DNA of 64,000 nucleotides from Labyrinthula sp. Ha (lineage: Eukaryota; Sar; Bigyra; Labyrinthulida; Labyrinthulaceae): contig JAALGZ010000079.1 in assembly GCA_015227615.1 (NCBI GenBank), forward strand, positions 26,674 to 90,673, written 5' to 3'. The notes under the pieces were generated by a model, which made no database searches, was not told the DNA's origin, and worked only from the letters and a program-made list of their open reading frames with translations. This document shows, in pieces, positions 1 through 12,354 of the stretch. Numbering within the stretch: position 1 is the first letter of the stretch; every line of letters starts with the position of its first letter. The position numbers and the translations under genes were made by a program.

Positions 1-2
1 GC

Positions 3-1430
3 AAATTAAATTCTTGTCACTATAAACAGGGATTGAATGATCTTCTTGCACCTTTTGTATATTTAATCTTACATAGTTCTTTACATGATGAGAATCAATA
101 TATTGGTTTTTCTTATTTACTTTTTTCAAAGTTTATTTCTGTATTTCTTCCTAATATATATTTAGATAAAGAATTTCTTGCACTTCAATCTATTCTTCGT
201 ACTTTTGAGTTAATTATTCAATATCATGATCCAATAGTTGAGAATTATTTAGATACAAATGAAGTAAGTCCAGAATTATATGCAGGAAGTTGGATACTAA
301 CTTTGTTTTCTCGTACTTGTGGATTAAGAACATTAAATAGAATATGGTCAAAATTTATGGATGCTTATTGTGAATATGAAAAAGAATATTATGTTAATAT
401 TTGTATTTTTATATCTTTGGTTGTTGTTTTAAAAAATAGAGACAGTATTTTAGAAAGTTCTGGTGTTGATTTACCTCTTGTAATGAACCAGATGTTGTCT
501 AAACAGAGAATAAACGACTTTGGTTTTGGAAGTGTTTTTCGATTAGATGGACTTGAGGATAAAGAAATTGAGGAGTTGTTTGATGAAAGTCGGATGTTAT
601 TTGAATTTACACCAAGGTTTTTATTGAGGAAGTTAATTGACGAAGTTTTTTTTGTGGAGAATGTAAAGATGGAAACTTTGCTTAAACTGGATGAGTATTC
701 TGCTATAGTTTCAAGTCCTGAAGATGTAAAAGAATTTATTGAGAAAGTTAAACAAAGAGTTTTGTTTGTTGATTCAAGAGCTAGAGAAGAATTTTTGGAA
801 GATTCTATTCAAGGAAGTATTCATTTTGATTCTACAGCAACTATGTTTTCAAGTAGTTTTCAAATGTTGGTGGATAAAATAAAAACAGTCGAAAAGGAAT
901 TTGGAAGATTAGCACGAGTATTTGTATTTGGAAATAATGTTGTTAAAATAGTTTCTGCACTGATTGTAGAAAATATTCACTATGTAAGTTATCTGTGTTC
1001 TGGATATGAAGAGATTAAGTTAGCTTTGAAGAATGAGCAACAAACAATAAGAGAAGCAGTTGTAGAAGAAACAGAATATGAGTGGATTAACTTGAATGCA
1101 AGTGAGAATGACCACTTCAAGAATATGATTTTCTTTGTTGCTGAAGAAATTGTTTCGCATGATATGAAAACTAGAAGATGTGTTTTAGGAATTAGTGATT
1201 CAGTTGTGTTTCATTTATTGAGACATCCAAAGGAATTTAAACTAGCAAGAGTTGTCACAGAATTTGGGATCAAGGAAATTGTGAAGATCACTTCAAGAAA
1301 GTCAAGAAAAGATGTTTTGATATTTCATATGCTAGATGGAGAAAATGTGAAGAAATATGGGTTTGTGGTAAAGAGAGCAAATGAGTGTCTTGAAGTCTTG
1401 AAAAAGAGATACGAATGTTGTTCAGACTAA
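3..1430 (+). CDS. TBC1D23: TBC1D23-like TBC/rhodanese protein, 5' truncated by window edge
   Basis: The reading frame is already open at base 3 and continues from beyond the left edge, so the true start is missing. The first visible residues are the end of a TBC domain with the glutamine-finger motif YKQG (bases 21-32) followed by LNDLLAPF; the TBC fold runs for roughly the next 150 residues. A rhodanese-like fold follows (about residues 245-330, around VLFVDSRAREEF), apparently without the catalytic cysteine. The C-terminal part, with LVVFHLL-type and IVKITSRKSRKDVLIF segments, resembles the PH-like C-terminal domain of TBC1D23. Family knowledge: TBC1D23 bridges golgin-captured endosomal vesicles and the WASH/FAM21 complex at the trans-Golgi and probably lacks GAP activity. 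The gene has no introns in the visible part and stops at TAA. The assignment rests on domain order and motifs read by eye. Confidence 0.82.
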   Translation, partial: KLNSCHYKQGLNDLLAPFVYLILHSSLHDENQYIGFSYLLFSKFISVFLPNIYLDKEFLALQSILRTFELIIQYHDPIVENYLDTNEVSPELYAGSWILTLFSRTCGLRTLNRIWSKFMDAYCEYEKEYYVNICIFISLVVVLKNRDSILESSGVDLPLVMNQMLSKQRINDFGFGSVFRLDGLEDKEIEELFDESRMLFEFTPRFLLRKLIDEVFFVENVKMETLLKLDEYSAIVSSPEDVKEFIEKVKQRVLFVDSRAREEFLEDSIQGSIHFDSTATMFSSSFQMLVDKIKTVEKEFGRLARVFVFGNNVVKIVSALIVENIHYVSYLCSGYEEIKLALKNEQQTIREAVVEETEYEWINLNASENDHFKNMIFFVAEEIVSHDMKTRRCVLGISDSVVFHLLRHPKEFKLARVVTEFGIKEIVKITSRKSRKDVLIFHMLDGENVKKYGFVVKRANECLEVLKKRYECCSD

Positions 1431-2525
1431 AAGTTCAAAGCTATACTAAATAAAAAGTTGTTTCAGTAATAACTCGCTGTAAATCTATTTCTGAGCAAGG
1501 AATACAAAGCAGTATTTACTTTTGTTTTATTGAAAAAATAACTTTATTTTGACCTCTTATTTCAGCTGTTATACTTGAAAATGACCACAAACAAGTTATT
1601 CTTTCTTATTCTTTTAAACTAGCACAAACATACTTAATTTTCCATGTGAAAGCATACCTTGTAAAAAACAAAGTAGATACTATTTTATACAAGCCTGTTT
1701 TCTTATCATCTACATAAAGAAAAAGAAAGAGTGTGGAATATAATAATAAACCAAGGTGGTTTCAGTTTCTATAATAACTGTTTCCAAAAATATATTTAAA
1801 ACATATTTCAACGATAATTACTTCAAATTCATTATTATAATCTAGTGTTAATTTACCTATATAATCTGTGTACTCCAAAGGTAAGGACTATAAGTTTAAA
1901 TTCTTGATTAGTATTTTAGATAATCCAGAACATATTTTTTTAATCCTTAAGCAAATTCAATACTAAAACTATTAAGTTTCACTTTTTCAAAAGTATCATA
2001 TAAAATTAATCTAATATGAGCTGAAAATTCTTTGTTCAATGAGAACAAAGTTGAATTCTGTTTCGATAATCTTAAGAACTAACCCAGAACAAGAGATGTT
2101 TCTACTTTTCTTAGGAAATATGGCGCCTTTTGAATATTGTATAGAATATAACTGTACATAAATAACTTACTCTGTATTCAAAAAACATGAATTATCTTCA
2201 TAGTAAAACAAATACACTCTGTTTATATAAATATCTTTGGCAAACAGTAAAATACAACAACTCAAAGACTTCCTTTGATAGTTACATATTATTATATCAC
2301 AGTATGACATTACTGTAAAAACCGCCTAACAATTCATCTATTAATCAAAGACACAAATTTACAATTTATTTATTGACTCGTATCTCAACAATTACTCCGA
2401 GTTAGAAGGCGATGTTTACATCCACTTAAAGCTCCATACTTGAGATTCAAGTTTCTGTACTTTTCTTACTACTCATCCAAATCTTTACTTAGTTTACGCC
2501 TTTTCTTTTCTCTCACTTGGTTGCG
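1431..2525. other. Intergenic, no gene seen
   Basis: AT-rich DNA with dense stops in all frames. The only notable site is a YY1-like ATGGCGCC at about 2119-2126. The last 100 bases become pyrimidine-rich just before the ATG at 2526, as a 5' leader might. Confidence 0.5.
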
Positions 2526-2738
2526 ATGGAAACGACGACGCCACAGGAGGAAGTGCGCAAAGAATCAAGTTCTCAGGCAGAAGAAGCTTTTGTTTTTAAC
2601 GAGGGAACTACCCTCAAGTCAAAAACAATCCTAATTAAAGGGGATGAAGTCGGTTTTGACGGCTACAAGCTAGCCAGAAAACGACTTGAGAACCTCATCA
2701 AATCAACTGGAAAACACAGCTTTCCTAGCCTAGAATGA
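2526..2738 (+). CDS. Doubtful small ORF or 5' part of a decayed gene
   Basis: A 70-codon frame from ATG 2526 to TGA 2738. Its composition differs from surrounding DNA, with codons such as ACG ACG, CAG GAG, GTG CGC and GGC TAC, and it is preceded by a pyrimidine-rich leader. The same frame stays mostly open after the TGA, interrupted by one more TGA, to about 2933, which would suit a decayed gene or a spliced first exon. No protein family is recognised. It could equally be a chance frame; a TGA stop is not used by any confident host gene here. Confidence 0.3.
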   Translation: METTTPQEEVRKESSSQAEEAFVFNEGTTLKSKTILIKGDEVGFDGYKLARKRLENLIKSTGKHSFPSLE

Positions 2739-5700
2739 CCTACAAAACCTTACCTTGTAGCATTACCTCTAAAAAAGACAAGAGATCCTAAAACTTCGCT
2801 GTGAGGATATTTTGTGTTTGATTTGTGTTCAGGATCGACAAGTGACTTGAATGTAGCTGGAAGAGGTGTGTCATTAGGTGTTGCAACTAAGTGTTTGAGC
2901 TTCTTCAGTCAACATACCTAATAAAAATCGTTTTTCGAAAAGTATCAAGCAAAACTTTAGTCGTAGCAACCTTTTTCTCTCTTTGGGATTTATGTAACAA
3001 GTTGCGTAAGTAAGATGAAGTTGAATGACATTTGAGCTTTGCATTGGTAGTTGATTACTGTAAAGAACCTGTTAATGATGAATTTTTCTTGGGAAGCAGC
3101 TGTTAAACAGTACACATAAAATGTGAACGAAATAAAATGGTTCAGAAACTTCCAGTACTGCAACATTCACTTAACCAATAAATCCGGAACTAAAGGAGCC
3201 AGGAAGCTAATGAAATGCTGCAGAAACCCATATTTTTATCTTCATGAGCTAAAAGATTACAAACCTCGCTAACTGTCCTGTCCAAATTCAGATAAGACAT
3301 TCAGGTAGTCTAAAACTGTTCTCTTCATAAAGCCTTAGAAGTAGAGGTGCAAGATATCTCTTACCAGCATAAAGCAGCGGCACTGCTTGAAAAACTAAAA
3401 CTGGAAGAAATTGCTAAATAAATCTCAAGTCAAAAAAGATTAAGCCTCTTGCATCCCATTCGGTAGATAATATCATAGCGTACCAGGTATGATGGCAAGA
3501 AAATCTTCCTAGTAGTCAACAACAAACGTGAAAGCTCAAATACTTGAAAAAAGTAGCAATTACTGATGTAACTACGTGAGAATGTCCATGTCACTTCCAC
3601 AATTTCTGTGCAGTAAATTAAAGAAGGAGATCTACAATCTTGTAATAATCTTGCCTTGTTTCTTTGTTATCTGACTCCCTTCTTTTACCCAAGTAAAAGC
3701 CATAAAACATAGAAAGATGTGTAAAATACTCCAAATAAATTTAATTGCAAAATGATTGTATCCCGGAAATCAAGTATCGGATGAGTAGAAACATATTAGT
3801 AACAACAGTTCCGAGTGTGTGGCAAGTAGAGTTTGTTGACCACTTTGAAAAAGGTGAGACTGGTTTGGCTGATACAATCTCTAGAAAATAAAGAAAAAAC
3901 ACAAGGAAATATGCAAGCAAGGATGATACAGATTCATCTTGCACGGGTTTTTAGAGGCATGTTGCATAAGGGCCATTAGCCAAAACCCAATCATAATTTC
4001 ATGTAAGATAATTCCTGAGCATAGTCTTAATACTTTGAATAAAATGTTAAAAAATTCCTTTGTGACATCTTGCTTGAAATGGGGCATTTGTCCTTACGAA
4101 CCTTAGAAAATGACCCTAAATATAGTTCTGTCTAATAAGCATACTTGGGAAAACTTTCAAGTGATATTTGCTGAAGCACATCGGTATTAAATCGAATTGA
4201 GGAGAATCAAGTATTGCTGAATCAGTCTTGAAGAAACCAAATTTTCATGCTCTAGTTACTCTGTTGAAGATATGGTCATTGTTGTAAGTTAGCATATTAA
4301 GAAAGCCAATTAGTTCAGATTATTGAATTTTTAATCTTATTCACTTATAACTGAGTGAAATCGGTTATTCCTAGCTACTAAGCTACTGTTTCTGATACTT
4401 TTTAGTATGTTTAAGGGATATGAAAGTAGCTTAGTAGCTATTTCTGAGTTCAATTTTCTTACATTTAGGTGTTTATTCAGAGTAAATCATATCTCTTCAT
4501 ACGAGAACAGTCTGTTAAATTGTGGTAAATCCGACTTCCAGTAAAAACATGAACATAAGTTATTAAAAAAAAATTGTTTCCGCGTTAACTGGTAAAGATA
4601 TCGAATAAAGCCCAATGGCTTGTAGTTAACAATATACAAAATATGATAATGTTGTACTCTAACTCAAGGACTTGGTAGAAATTGGATACGGCATTTATTT
4701 AAACCGTGATTGCTTAGGAACATATTGCAGCTGGCTGCACAGCAATGTTAATGAGACTGGCTGAATTCTCTAATTTTATATGTGTATTGAGCTCGTAGCT
4801 TGGATTATTTGTCTCTGATAGTAAAAACTGCAACCAGAGCTGATATCCTTAATATCTTAGGTGGGAATTGCTGCAGAAAGAGATAGACAGCTAGGCAGTA
4901 TGCTATTATAAATTAAGAAGTAATATATATTGACAGCTTGACTACTTACAATACTAAACCAATAACTTCCCTTACTAAGAGCAAGTTATATATATACATT
5001 CTTTAGCTGTTTTATTTTTATAAACAAATTAAGTTATTAGTAGTAATATTACGCCAAGCTATGACATTTAAGATGATTTTCATATTACCTGTTAAGAATA
5101 TGGAAATAAACTTGTATGCTAAGAGTGTGCTTTTCTGAGTTTAAGGTGGCCTCATACATTTTCATTTACTTAGTTATATATATTGAAGTCATTTAGTCCT
5201 AACTAAAGTAGAACTACAGATCAAAGATAGAAATAAACCTAGCTAAAATAAAAAAACGACTTCAACATGATTTTTGGGATGGCATTCCTAGTTTCTAATA
5301 CTTAGAAATCCTTTTATTGAAAATCCTTCATAAAAACTTATTTATGAGTGGTGTCGTTTCATTGGAAAGTTGCAATGAAACAAAAGGCGCCTTGATATTT
5401 GTCTTCTTACCAGTCAAGCTCTTTTGATAAGGCAAATTCACATCATAACTTTGAAATTTAATACATTATGTCTCTTAAGACTTTTATATTAGTTTTTTTC
5501 TGATTGGCAACATAGATTGGTATGTTTGTACCTTTATTCTTATGTCATGTAGCTCTTTTTTTGAAAATGGAGACTTAGGTTAAGTTAATAACTGGAACTA
5601 CTGACCGAACTCAAATATGACTTCCGTGGGCCTAATACATAGCTTACTATTCGCATAGTGTTCTTATTCTTCTTAGTCTCACTCTTAGGATTCTGAAATC

Positions 5701-8700
5701 CCAGTATTTACATCTGGCAAAGTTAGGAATGGCACTGTGACGGGACGAGATTACATCCGAATGTTTTTTCAGAATCATGTATTTGAAGCACCCGGATCCC
5801 ATGTGCTTAACTAATTTTTTGGACTATCTTGGGAAGGTGCTAGGTATGATGTATCAGGTTTGTTGAAATACTTCGAATAATTCTTGAGGTTAACGTTGTT
5901 TTCACATCTGCTTGTTAAGAATCAGTATCGAGCGCATAGGTGGCTGGGTAGCTTTTTTCTGTCATGGAATTTTATCACAAAATATGTGGACATGTGCTAT
6001 AGAGGTAATTGATTAATAAATGAAATTATTCTTAATCTATTTCAAAATCTTGAGACTCATATGGGGTTTCTGCAGAATTATATTATGGTTTAGGTAATCC
6101 AATCAATGCTTCAGAGCACTAAATTACGAGCAAACTGTAAAATGGAAAAGGAAGCATTGGTCCAGCCGAATGCATAGAACTGATGAACAGCATTCAACAA
6201 ACTCTCCAATGTAGTAAACATCTGTAACTATTGATCGCTCAAACATAGAATACATGGCACTTCTTCTCGTAATTTAGAGTGGTATAAGAGTTGATGTTTA
6301 AGGTTAATTTTCCTAATTTATTTTTAACGAAGTTATTGTGGTCTTCAAGAATAAATTCTGGGCATCTAGTTCAAAAAATATTCTATATTCATTTTTAGTC
6401 TTCCAACTCAAAGTTACTCATTTCCGTTTGTTTTCTGTATATCTATATAATGCTCCCGACTAACATGCCTCTAACTAAGAATTCCAAGACTCAATTACTA
6501 CAGACCTTAACGTCTACAACTTGAAAAAAAATGAATGTCTAGGCAGGTAGCTAGGACCTCATCTTTCTGGTCGCTCTCAGAGAACTTAGTTTCTTTCTAT
6601 TATGTAAATAGAACTATTTTATTCGAATCTTTAAACACATTCTTGTGTATTTTTGAACCATCAAGACTCTATTTCCTGGAAATTTGACCAGAAGTAAGTA
6701 ACTCTAATGTTACTAGGCCTGCTAGCAAAGACACAAATTATATTTGGATACTCTATAAAATTTCATCATTTTCCTAGCGCTTTTTCTAGATGACAGGGGT
6801 CATTGACAATCATGTCTTATTATTTCTTGTATCCTTATGTCAAATTAAGATTCTTATGTTAAGCATATTACAATTAATATTATTTGGCGGTGATTATCTC
6901 CAATGTTCGTAGAAATAAATCGACAATGAGGCGCTCCGAGAAAATATCAATACCTAAGAATTTATATAGAATGGTCTTCATAAGAGATATTTGATAGTTA
7001 TTAGCGGTCTTGGCATTATTTGTAATATAATTAGTTTATTCGCTCCGTATTGTCTTGAGTATTTACATGAGTAATAACTAATTCTGTATAATTATTGAAT
7101 TTCACCCATGAAATCAAATTAGACACAATTGATACACATATTAAGTTAATAAAGATATTAAAAAAAACAATAATAGTGCTATAAAAACTTAAAGCTTAAT
7201 CTCCACAATATCTCATCAATGGAGTAACCCCAGAAACTTAAATTAATATTCGAATAAAGTCAAGATTATATTAGCAAATATTATTTTTTTGCCCAGACAA
7301 TAGCCAACAAATATAATTGCTCAAAAAGGCTTATTAATATGAAAATTGTGATTAAAATGCTTCTCAACAATATTAAAATACAAGTTTGAAGACAATACCT
7401 ATCACTTCAAACATCCTTCCCTTGCTCAAGACAATGGTATATATAGTCCGATGGTTTTCTTGAATAACTAATAATTTATTCTTTCTAAGTATTGATTTCA
7501 AGTACGCCAAAGCATTTCTTATATATATTCTGTAAGCTTAGTTTAAACATTGTTAATTTTTAATAGGGTAAAGGATATTGCTTGCGTTTGGCTAGAGTTC
7601 ATTAACTCATGTAGTCCATAAAGTCAGGGCTGTGGTATTTTTTTGAAAATATTAGGGTCAAGAGAAAAGTTCATACAACAACCAAAAATATCTGAAATAA
7701 TGCTTTTGATAAAACCAAATGATTGTAGAAGAAAATCTGTATAAAAAATCCTGCGCTTGACTCTATTTATTTTTTACAGTTTCCGCAAATTAAGGAAATT
7801 ATTATGATGAAACAATGATATGTTCAAATCCTCCAATAATCAAGTATCTTTAAAAGCAAGAGTAAATGATTCACTAGCTGTCCACCCGGATCATATATCT
7901 TCCTGAATGGTTATTTAAGGTTAACCATATTTAATTGGGTTAATGCTGAATGAGTTTCTTAGCAGGAATGATGCTTTTTTACTTCCCACGCTGAAGGATT
8001 CAACAAAGCCAGTCAGTCACATCAAGAATTGATATCGTAAAAGGAAGTCACTAAATTTGGTTTGTATTTATATTCTTTGAACATTGAATAGTTGGATAAG
8101 TCAACATACATTCGGAATGCGATAGCCATACGACTAAAGGCACAGCCATGACTATGTAACTAACCTAAAAGTTTTTATATATTTTATTTTTCTTCTATCA
8201 AGAGTTCAATATTATTAAGAAATGATATCTCCGAAAATAGCAAGAAAAAACTTACAGAGCAAAGAATTTATTCATCGAAGATGTATCCAGTTCGTCTTGA
8301 CATTTGCCTCTGCGATCCCGTCAGTAATTCTTGATCTTTTTAGAAAGGATTGGGAATCGGGAAATAGGAAAGCGTCACACAAATTTCAGAGGCTCTAGAT
8401 TAAACGAGGACGAAAACCGGATAGTTTTCAACTAAAATAAGCTTGAGAGTTTTTCGTCACCATGATTTCGTAACCGGTACAATTTTAGGAACCAAAATCC
8501 GAGTATCTAAAACAGAATAGAGTTCAAAATCCTCTAAATGATTAGAGACTAGCTGAATTTCAAATGCTCAGTTATAATTGGTGTCTACTCTCAATTTAAG
8601 TGACTTAAGACCCTGAAGGGGCAAAAGCATGTGAAATGTGAGATTTTCTAAGATATTTATATCTCACTCACAAAAAATTTGAAAACATTTTGTTAAATAG

Positions 8701-10171
8701 AATATAAATCTTAAATATAACTTGAACCTAGTCTTAATCTGCTTGATTCATTAATTGTACTTAAGCCGGGTCTATCTTCTGTCATTATTATTATTTCCCT
8801 CTTAGTTGAACATTTTCTTAGAAAAGACAATACAGGTTTTTAGGTTTGCTAAGCACTCAGTCGAGAATAAAATTCTTTTGAAAAACTCTGTCATCGGCAA
8901 GAATAACTTAACTGGAAAATCTGTATGTTCTATTGATTCTAACTACACATTCAGCTTAGATAAGAGAATGCCTAAGTAACTAGAAAAAAAGAAGCTACTT
9001 ATAGGAGACCGTAAACATGATCTACTGCACACAAAGAAAGGGAGAAGCTACATATAAAGGCAAGGACAGCTATAGTATTAATAAATAATGTGTCGGTAGC
9101 TTATGAGTTGATATTGAATACCTCTTTTATGTAAATTCTCGAATGTTCATTTCTAGGGCAAAGTCTCGGGTAATATTTGGCTATCTGAACATGGGAAATA
9201 ATGATTAGTCGTAAGGCTGAGGGATGTTCTTGTCGAATTTTACATCAGCAAGTTATCATTATGAGAAGTTTAATCAACTCACAGTTACCCAAAGTTTATA
9301 GACTAGTTCCAAACATTGCCTGTTGATTATATTCTAAGTTTGAGAATAATGCTAGAAAATAATGAATAAGGAAATATAATTTCGATGAGGGGAAAAGTAT
9401 GATTTTTATTGAGAGGACGTACTCTTTAAGAATAACGAATATCTTTAACAGCGCATTAGACTCAAACCATAGGGTTACAAATTATACCTTTGTTGCGACA
9501 AAAGGTTTCTACCTAATAGTTAAGCCAAAACAAAAAAAAATAAAATATTGTAAATTTCGTAAAATAAAATTCCCTTTGTTAATCTCTAACCTAACCTGGA
9601 GAAACACAAACTCAATTAGTTGGCCTTACGTTCTGCCTATTTAGGGTTAGCCCAAAGAAACTCTCAGAAAATAGAGAACCAGCTATTATAGAAATTTAGG
9701 CAAGAGATAATTTTCTGTAGATGTAATACCCAAAATTAATCTTAGGTGTAGAAAGACATATTATCCTCATAATTATTGCCTGCATTAACACAGTTTTTTA
9801 CCAAGACCAACGTGACTACTAGTTGGAACCAGTCCTAATTATTGCTATATTAACCCTGTCTTCGTTACTAAAGTAACTGTTATAGGCTCTGAAGTTAAAG
9901 AACATTCTATATTCCCCAAAGCGCTACATCATATGTGAAATTCCGGACTAAGAGGTTAAATATTAGAATCGAAATTTATCTATTCATCAACTCGTTACTT
10001 TTTGCAGCAAACACGAGTTGAAATCCACTTGCAAAATTGAATAATTAAGTAGTACTATCTCAATATCAACTTGCTATTATCTAGTCATTAATAAATAGTT
10101 TACGATAAGTATAGTTGGATGAAAAGGACAAAGTTTAGTTTTTGTAGTGGCTGACAAAAGTGAGAATATAT
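2739..10171. other. Long gene-poor interval
   Basis: About 7.4 kb without a convincing protein gene on either strand; the few frames over 60 codons (for example 3741-4087 minus and 9399-9644 plus) are low-complexity and show no recognisable motif. No tRNA T-arm or rRNA segment was seen. A perfect hairpin at 4372-4440 is listed separately. Palindromic AAGGCGCCTT occurs near 5384. Spliced or non-coding genes cannot be excluded by eye. Confidence 0.5.
4372..4440. repeat. Inverted repeat with 16-bp perfect arms
   Basis: TAGCTACTAAGCTACT at 4372-4387 is the exact reverse complement of bases 4425-4440. The 37-base loop holds a smaller TACT...AGTA hairpin. It may be a hairpin RNA, a terminator-like structure or the ends of a tiny miniature transposon; no target duplication flanks it. 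Confidence 0.7.
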
Positions 10172-10208
10172 ATGAGTCATATGGCCACAGAAGAATGGCC
10201 ACATGGCC
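10172..10208 (+). promoter_or_regulatory. Probable promoter/leader of SDHAF2: bZIP-type site plus three ATGGCC copies
   Basis: ATGAGTCAT (10172-10180) is the palindromic site bound by Gcn4/AP-1 bZIP factors in other eukaryotes. It runs directly into ATGGCC (10181-10186), repeated at 10195-10200 and 10203-10208, the last overlapping the first ATG of the gene. Related TGGCC motifs occur at the starts of the two neighbouring genes. That it acts in transcription or start-site choice is inferred from position and recurrence. Confidence 0.45.
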
Positions 10209-10634
10209 CAGTCAGATAAAATGAATAGGATTTTAAGAATCCAAAGAACAAAATTCTTTTCAACAGTGCCTCCAAAGTTTTCACCAGCAGAAGCAATCAA
10301 AAGAGATTTAGAATTACGTAAAACTCATTTATATGGATCATCTGAACAAGATTTAGATACAAAAAGAAAGAAATTATTGTATAGAAGTAAACAAAGAGGT
10401 TTGTTAGAGGTTGATTTAATCCTTGGGAACTGGGCAGAAAAAAATATAAATAAGTTAAATGAAAAAGAATTAAATGAATATGAAAATATTGTTAACTTAG
10501 AAACACCTGAAATATTTCAAGCAATTATTTCAAAGGAAGAAAAACTACCTAAATCTTTGAAAACTGATGTTTTGAAAAATTTACGTGAGTTTGCAGAAAA
10601 AGAGCTTGCAAATAGAAATATAAAAATTATGTAG
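10203..10634 (+). CDS. SDHAF2: Succinate dehydrogenase assembly factor 2 (SDH5/SdhE family), mitochondrial
   Basis: A 143-residue protein with the core SDHAF2 signature, residues 55-74 (RKKLLYRSKQRG then LLEVDLIL), the surface required in this family for covalent flavin attachment to the SDH flavoprotein subunit. It is followed by the helical LNEKELNEYENIVN and ETPEIFQAI segments. The first ATG is at 10203, but residue 7 (ATG 10221) begins a textbook mitochondrial presequence (MNRILRIQRTKFFS, basic, no acids, arginine near a likely cleavage site). Initiation at 10221 is therefore quite possible, leaving the ATGGCC motif in the leader. The gene is intronless and its 3' end overlaps the convergent PUM3 gene by 8 bases. 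Expected location is the mitochondrial matrix. Confidence 0.9.
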   Translation: MAQSDKMNRILRIQRTKFFSTVPPKFSPAEAIKRDLELRKTHLYGSSEQDLDTKRKKLLYRSKQRGLLEVDLILGNWAEKNINKLNEKELNEYENIVNLETPEIFQAIISKEEKLPKSLKTDVLKNLREFAEKELANRNIKIM

Positions 10635-12354
10635 ATTTAGCTTTTAACTCATTCTTAATAGCTTGAATTCCTGCATTTGTTTCTTTTGATTTTTTTATTG
10701 CATTTCTTATTTGTTTCAGTATTTTATTGTCCGTTGATATTTTTACTATTGCAGCAAGAATGAAACAAATTCTATTGTTCGAAAAAGAATCCTTCCTATC
10801 TTTCAAAGCTTGAAAAATTTCAACACAAATCTCTTTATTTTTTGTTTTTAGAATAAGATCTTTCAAAAATCTATGGCAAAAGTTGTCTTCAAATAATTTT
10901 GGAGTTTCAATAAAAATTCCAGAGATATATTTTAACTTCTGGTATAAATTTTTAACATCTTTTTCTTTTGCTGCTTTAAAAAGTGATAAAAGAAAATTTG
11001 ATCCTTCTTTTGTAGTCAAATTTTCATTGCAAAACTCTTGATTAACCTTTTCAAGAAACAGCTCAATAAAATCTTCAGCAATTAACTCACTTAATTTTTG
11101 TTCTACATCTTTTTTTGTTGTTTCTCCTTTTAAAAACTCTATTTCTTCTTTTTGCAAAACTTTGTTTTTACTTTCATAATCAAATAAAATTGATAAAAAT
11201 TTTAGAGCATTTTTGTCCATTAAAATACTTTCAACTTTAAGTTCTTGATTTTTAAGGTTAAAAAATGGTTTAAGGAAAACTTTTTTAAGTAGAATAATAT
11301 CATCTGTGCAGCAAATTAATGACAAAATAACAAGAAAACAGTGTTCGTGACAAATTCCTTGAAAAATATTTTCCTCGCTGAATTTTTTACACCACTTTTT
11401 CTTTTCTTTTGGTGATAATTTAGTTATCGTTTTACATAGAACTTTTACTCCATCTGAAGAAAGAGCAAAAAGTAAAAAAGGATCATTTAATTCTTCAAAA
11501 AAGTTTTCTTCTTTCTCATTTTTTAAATAGATCCAAAAAATTCTATGAACAAATTCATATTTTGCTAATCCTTTTGCAATCATTTTCAAAATATTTCTTT
11601 TCAAAGAAGAAAACATCTTTTCTTTAATATCTTTTTCTAAATCAACTTTTCTTCCTTTAAACATAAAAATCAAATTTTGTCTTACTTCTTCATTCACTAA
11701 AGCTAAATTTCCCCCTAAAAGTTTTAACCATACTCTATCTAAAATTATCTTTATTTCTTTCATCTCATTTCTTGAAAACTTTAGACTCTTCTCAAGTTTG
11801 AATATCGTCTCGATTACATTTCCCGCTGTTGCATGAGTCGATAAGGAAACAAAATCCTTTTCTATAAACTTCAACAAATTAACCGTTTCTTCAACGGTTG
11901 AATGTTTCAGAAAGGTAACAACTGTAAAACTCGAATATTTTCCTTTCGAGAGTTCGGGAATAGTTCGAGAATAATCCAGTTTATCCAGAATTTCTCGTTT
12001 TTGTTGTGGATTGGAGAATTTATATAATGTTTGAATTGAACGATTCGAGTCGTGTTTCATAGAAAGATCAGTTAAATTTTGTTGAAGAAGCTTTCTTAAG
12101 TCTTTTACAAGTTGTTCTTGATTTGGTTTTGTATGAGCTTTAAGTTTCTTTTCTGGCTTTAAGAGAATCTGAGAGGTTAATTTATTTGCTTCTTTAGAAA
12201 TTGTTTCAAGTTGCTTGATCTTTTCGTATCTCTTAGATGTCATCTTTCTAACTTTTTTTGATTGACCATTTTTGCTTTCTTCTTTTCTTTTAATTCCTTT
12301 TTCTCTTGTTTTTGGTTTATGTGGTTTTTGCTTTGTTTTCATTTTTGCGCTCAT
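10627..12354 (-). CDS. PUM3: Pumilio homology protein PUM3/Puf6 (ribosome biogenesis)
   Basis: A 575-residue basic protein. The first 60 residues are lysine-rich and nuclear/nucleolar-localisation-like. Then comes the family-typical region with LVKDLRKLLQQ, the phrase SNRSIQTLYKFSNPQQKREIL, and degenerate PUF helical repeats (for example ATAGNVIETIF and SSDGVKVLCKTI). The second half corresponds to the CPL domain of Puf-A. Family knowledge: PUM3/Puf6 proteins form an L-shaped array of PUF repeats, bind rRNA and mRNA without strict sequence preference, and act in 60S assembly in the nucleolus. The gene is intronless, ends TAA at 10627-10629 inside the tail of SDHAF2, and is divergent from the CCA enzyme gene 153 bp away. 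Lysine and AT content are high, like its neighbours. Confidence 0.85.
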   Translation of the reverse strand: MSAKMKTKQKPHKPKTREKGIKRKEESKNGQSKKVRKMTSKRYEKIKQLETISKEANKLTSQILLKPEKKLKAHTKPNQEQLVKDLRKLLQQNLTDLSMKHDSNRSIQTLYKFSNPQQKREILDKLDYSRTIPELSKGKYSSFTVVTFLKHSTVEETVNLLKFIEKDFVSLSTHATAGNVIETIFKLEKSLKFSRNEMKEIKIILDRVWLKLLGGNLALVNEEVRQNLIFMFKGRKVDLEKDIKEKMFSSLKRNILKMIAKGLAKYEFVHRIFWIYLKNEKEENFFEELNDPFLLFALSSDGVKVLCKTITKLSPKEKKKWCKKFSEENIFQGICHEHCFLVILSLICCTDDIILLKKVFLKPFFNLKNQELKVESILMDKNALKFLSILFDYESKNKVLQKEEIEFLKGETTKKDVEQKLSELIAEDFIELFLEKVNQEFCNENLTTKEGSNFLLSLFKAAKEKDVKNLYQKLKYISGIFIETPKLFEDNFCHRFLKDLILKTKNKEICVEIFQALKDRKDSFSNNRICFILAAIVKISTDNKILKQIRNAIKKSKETNAGIQAIKNELKAKST

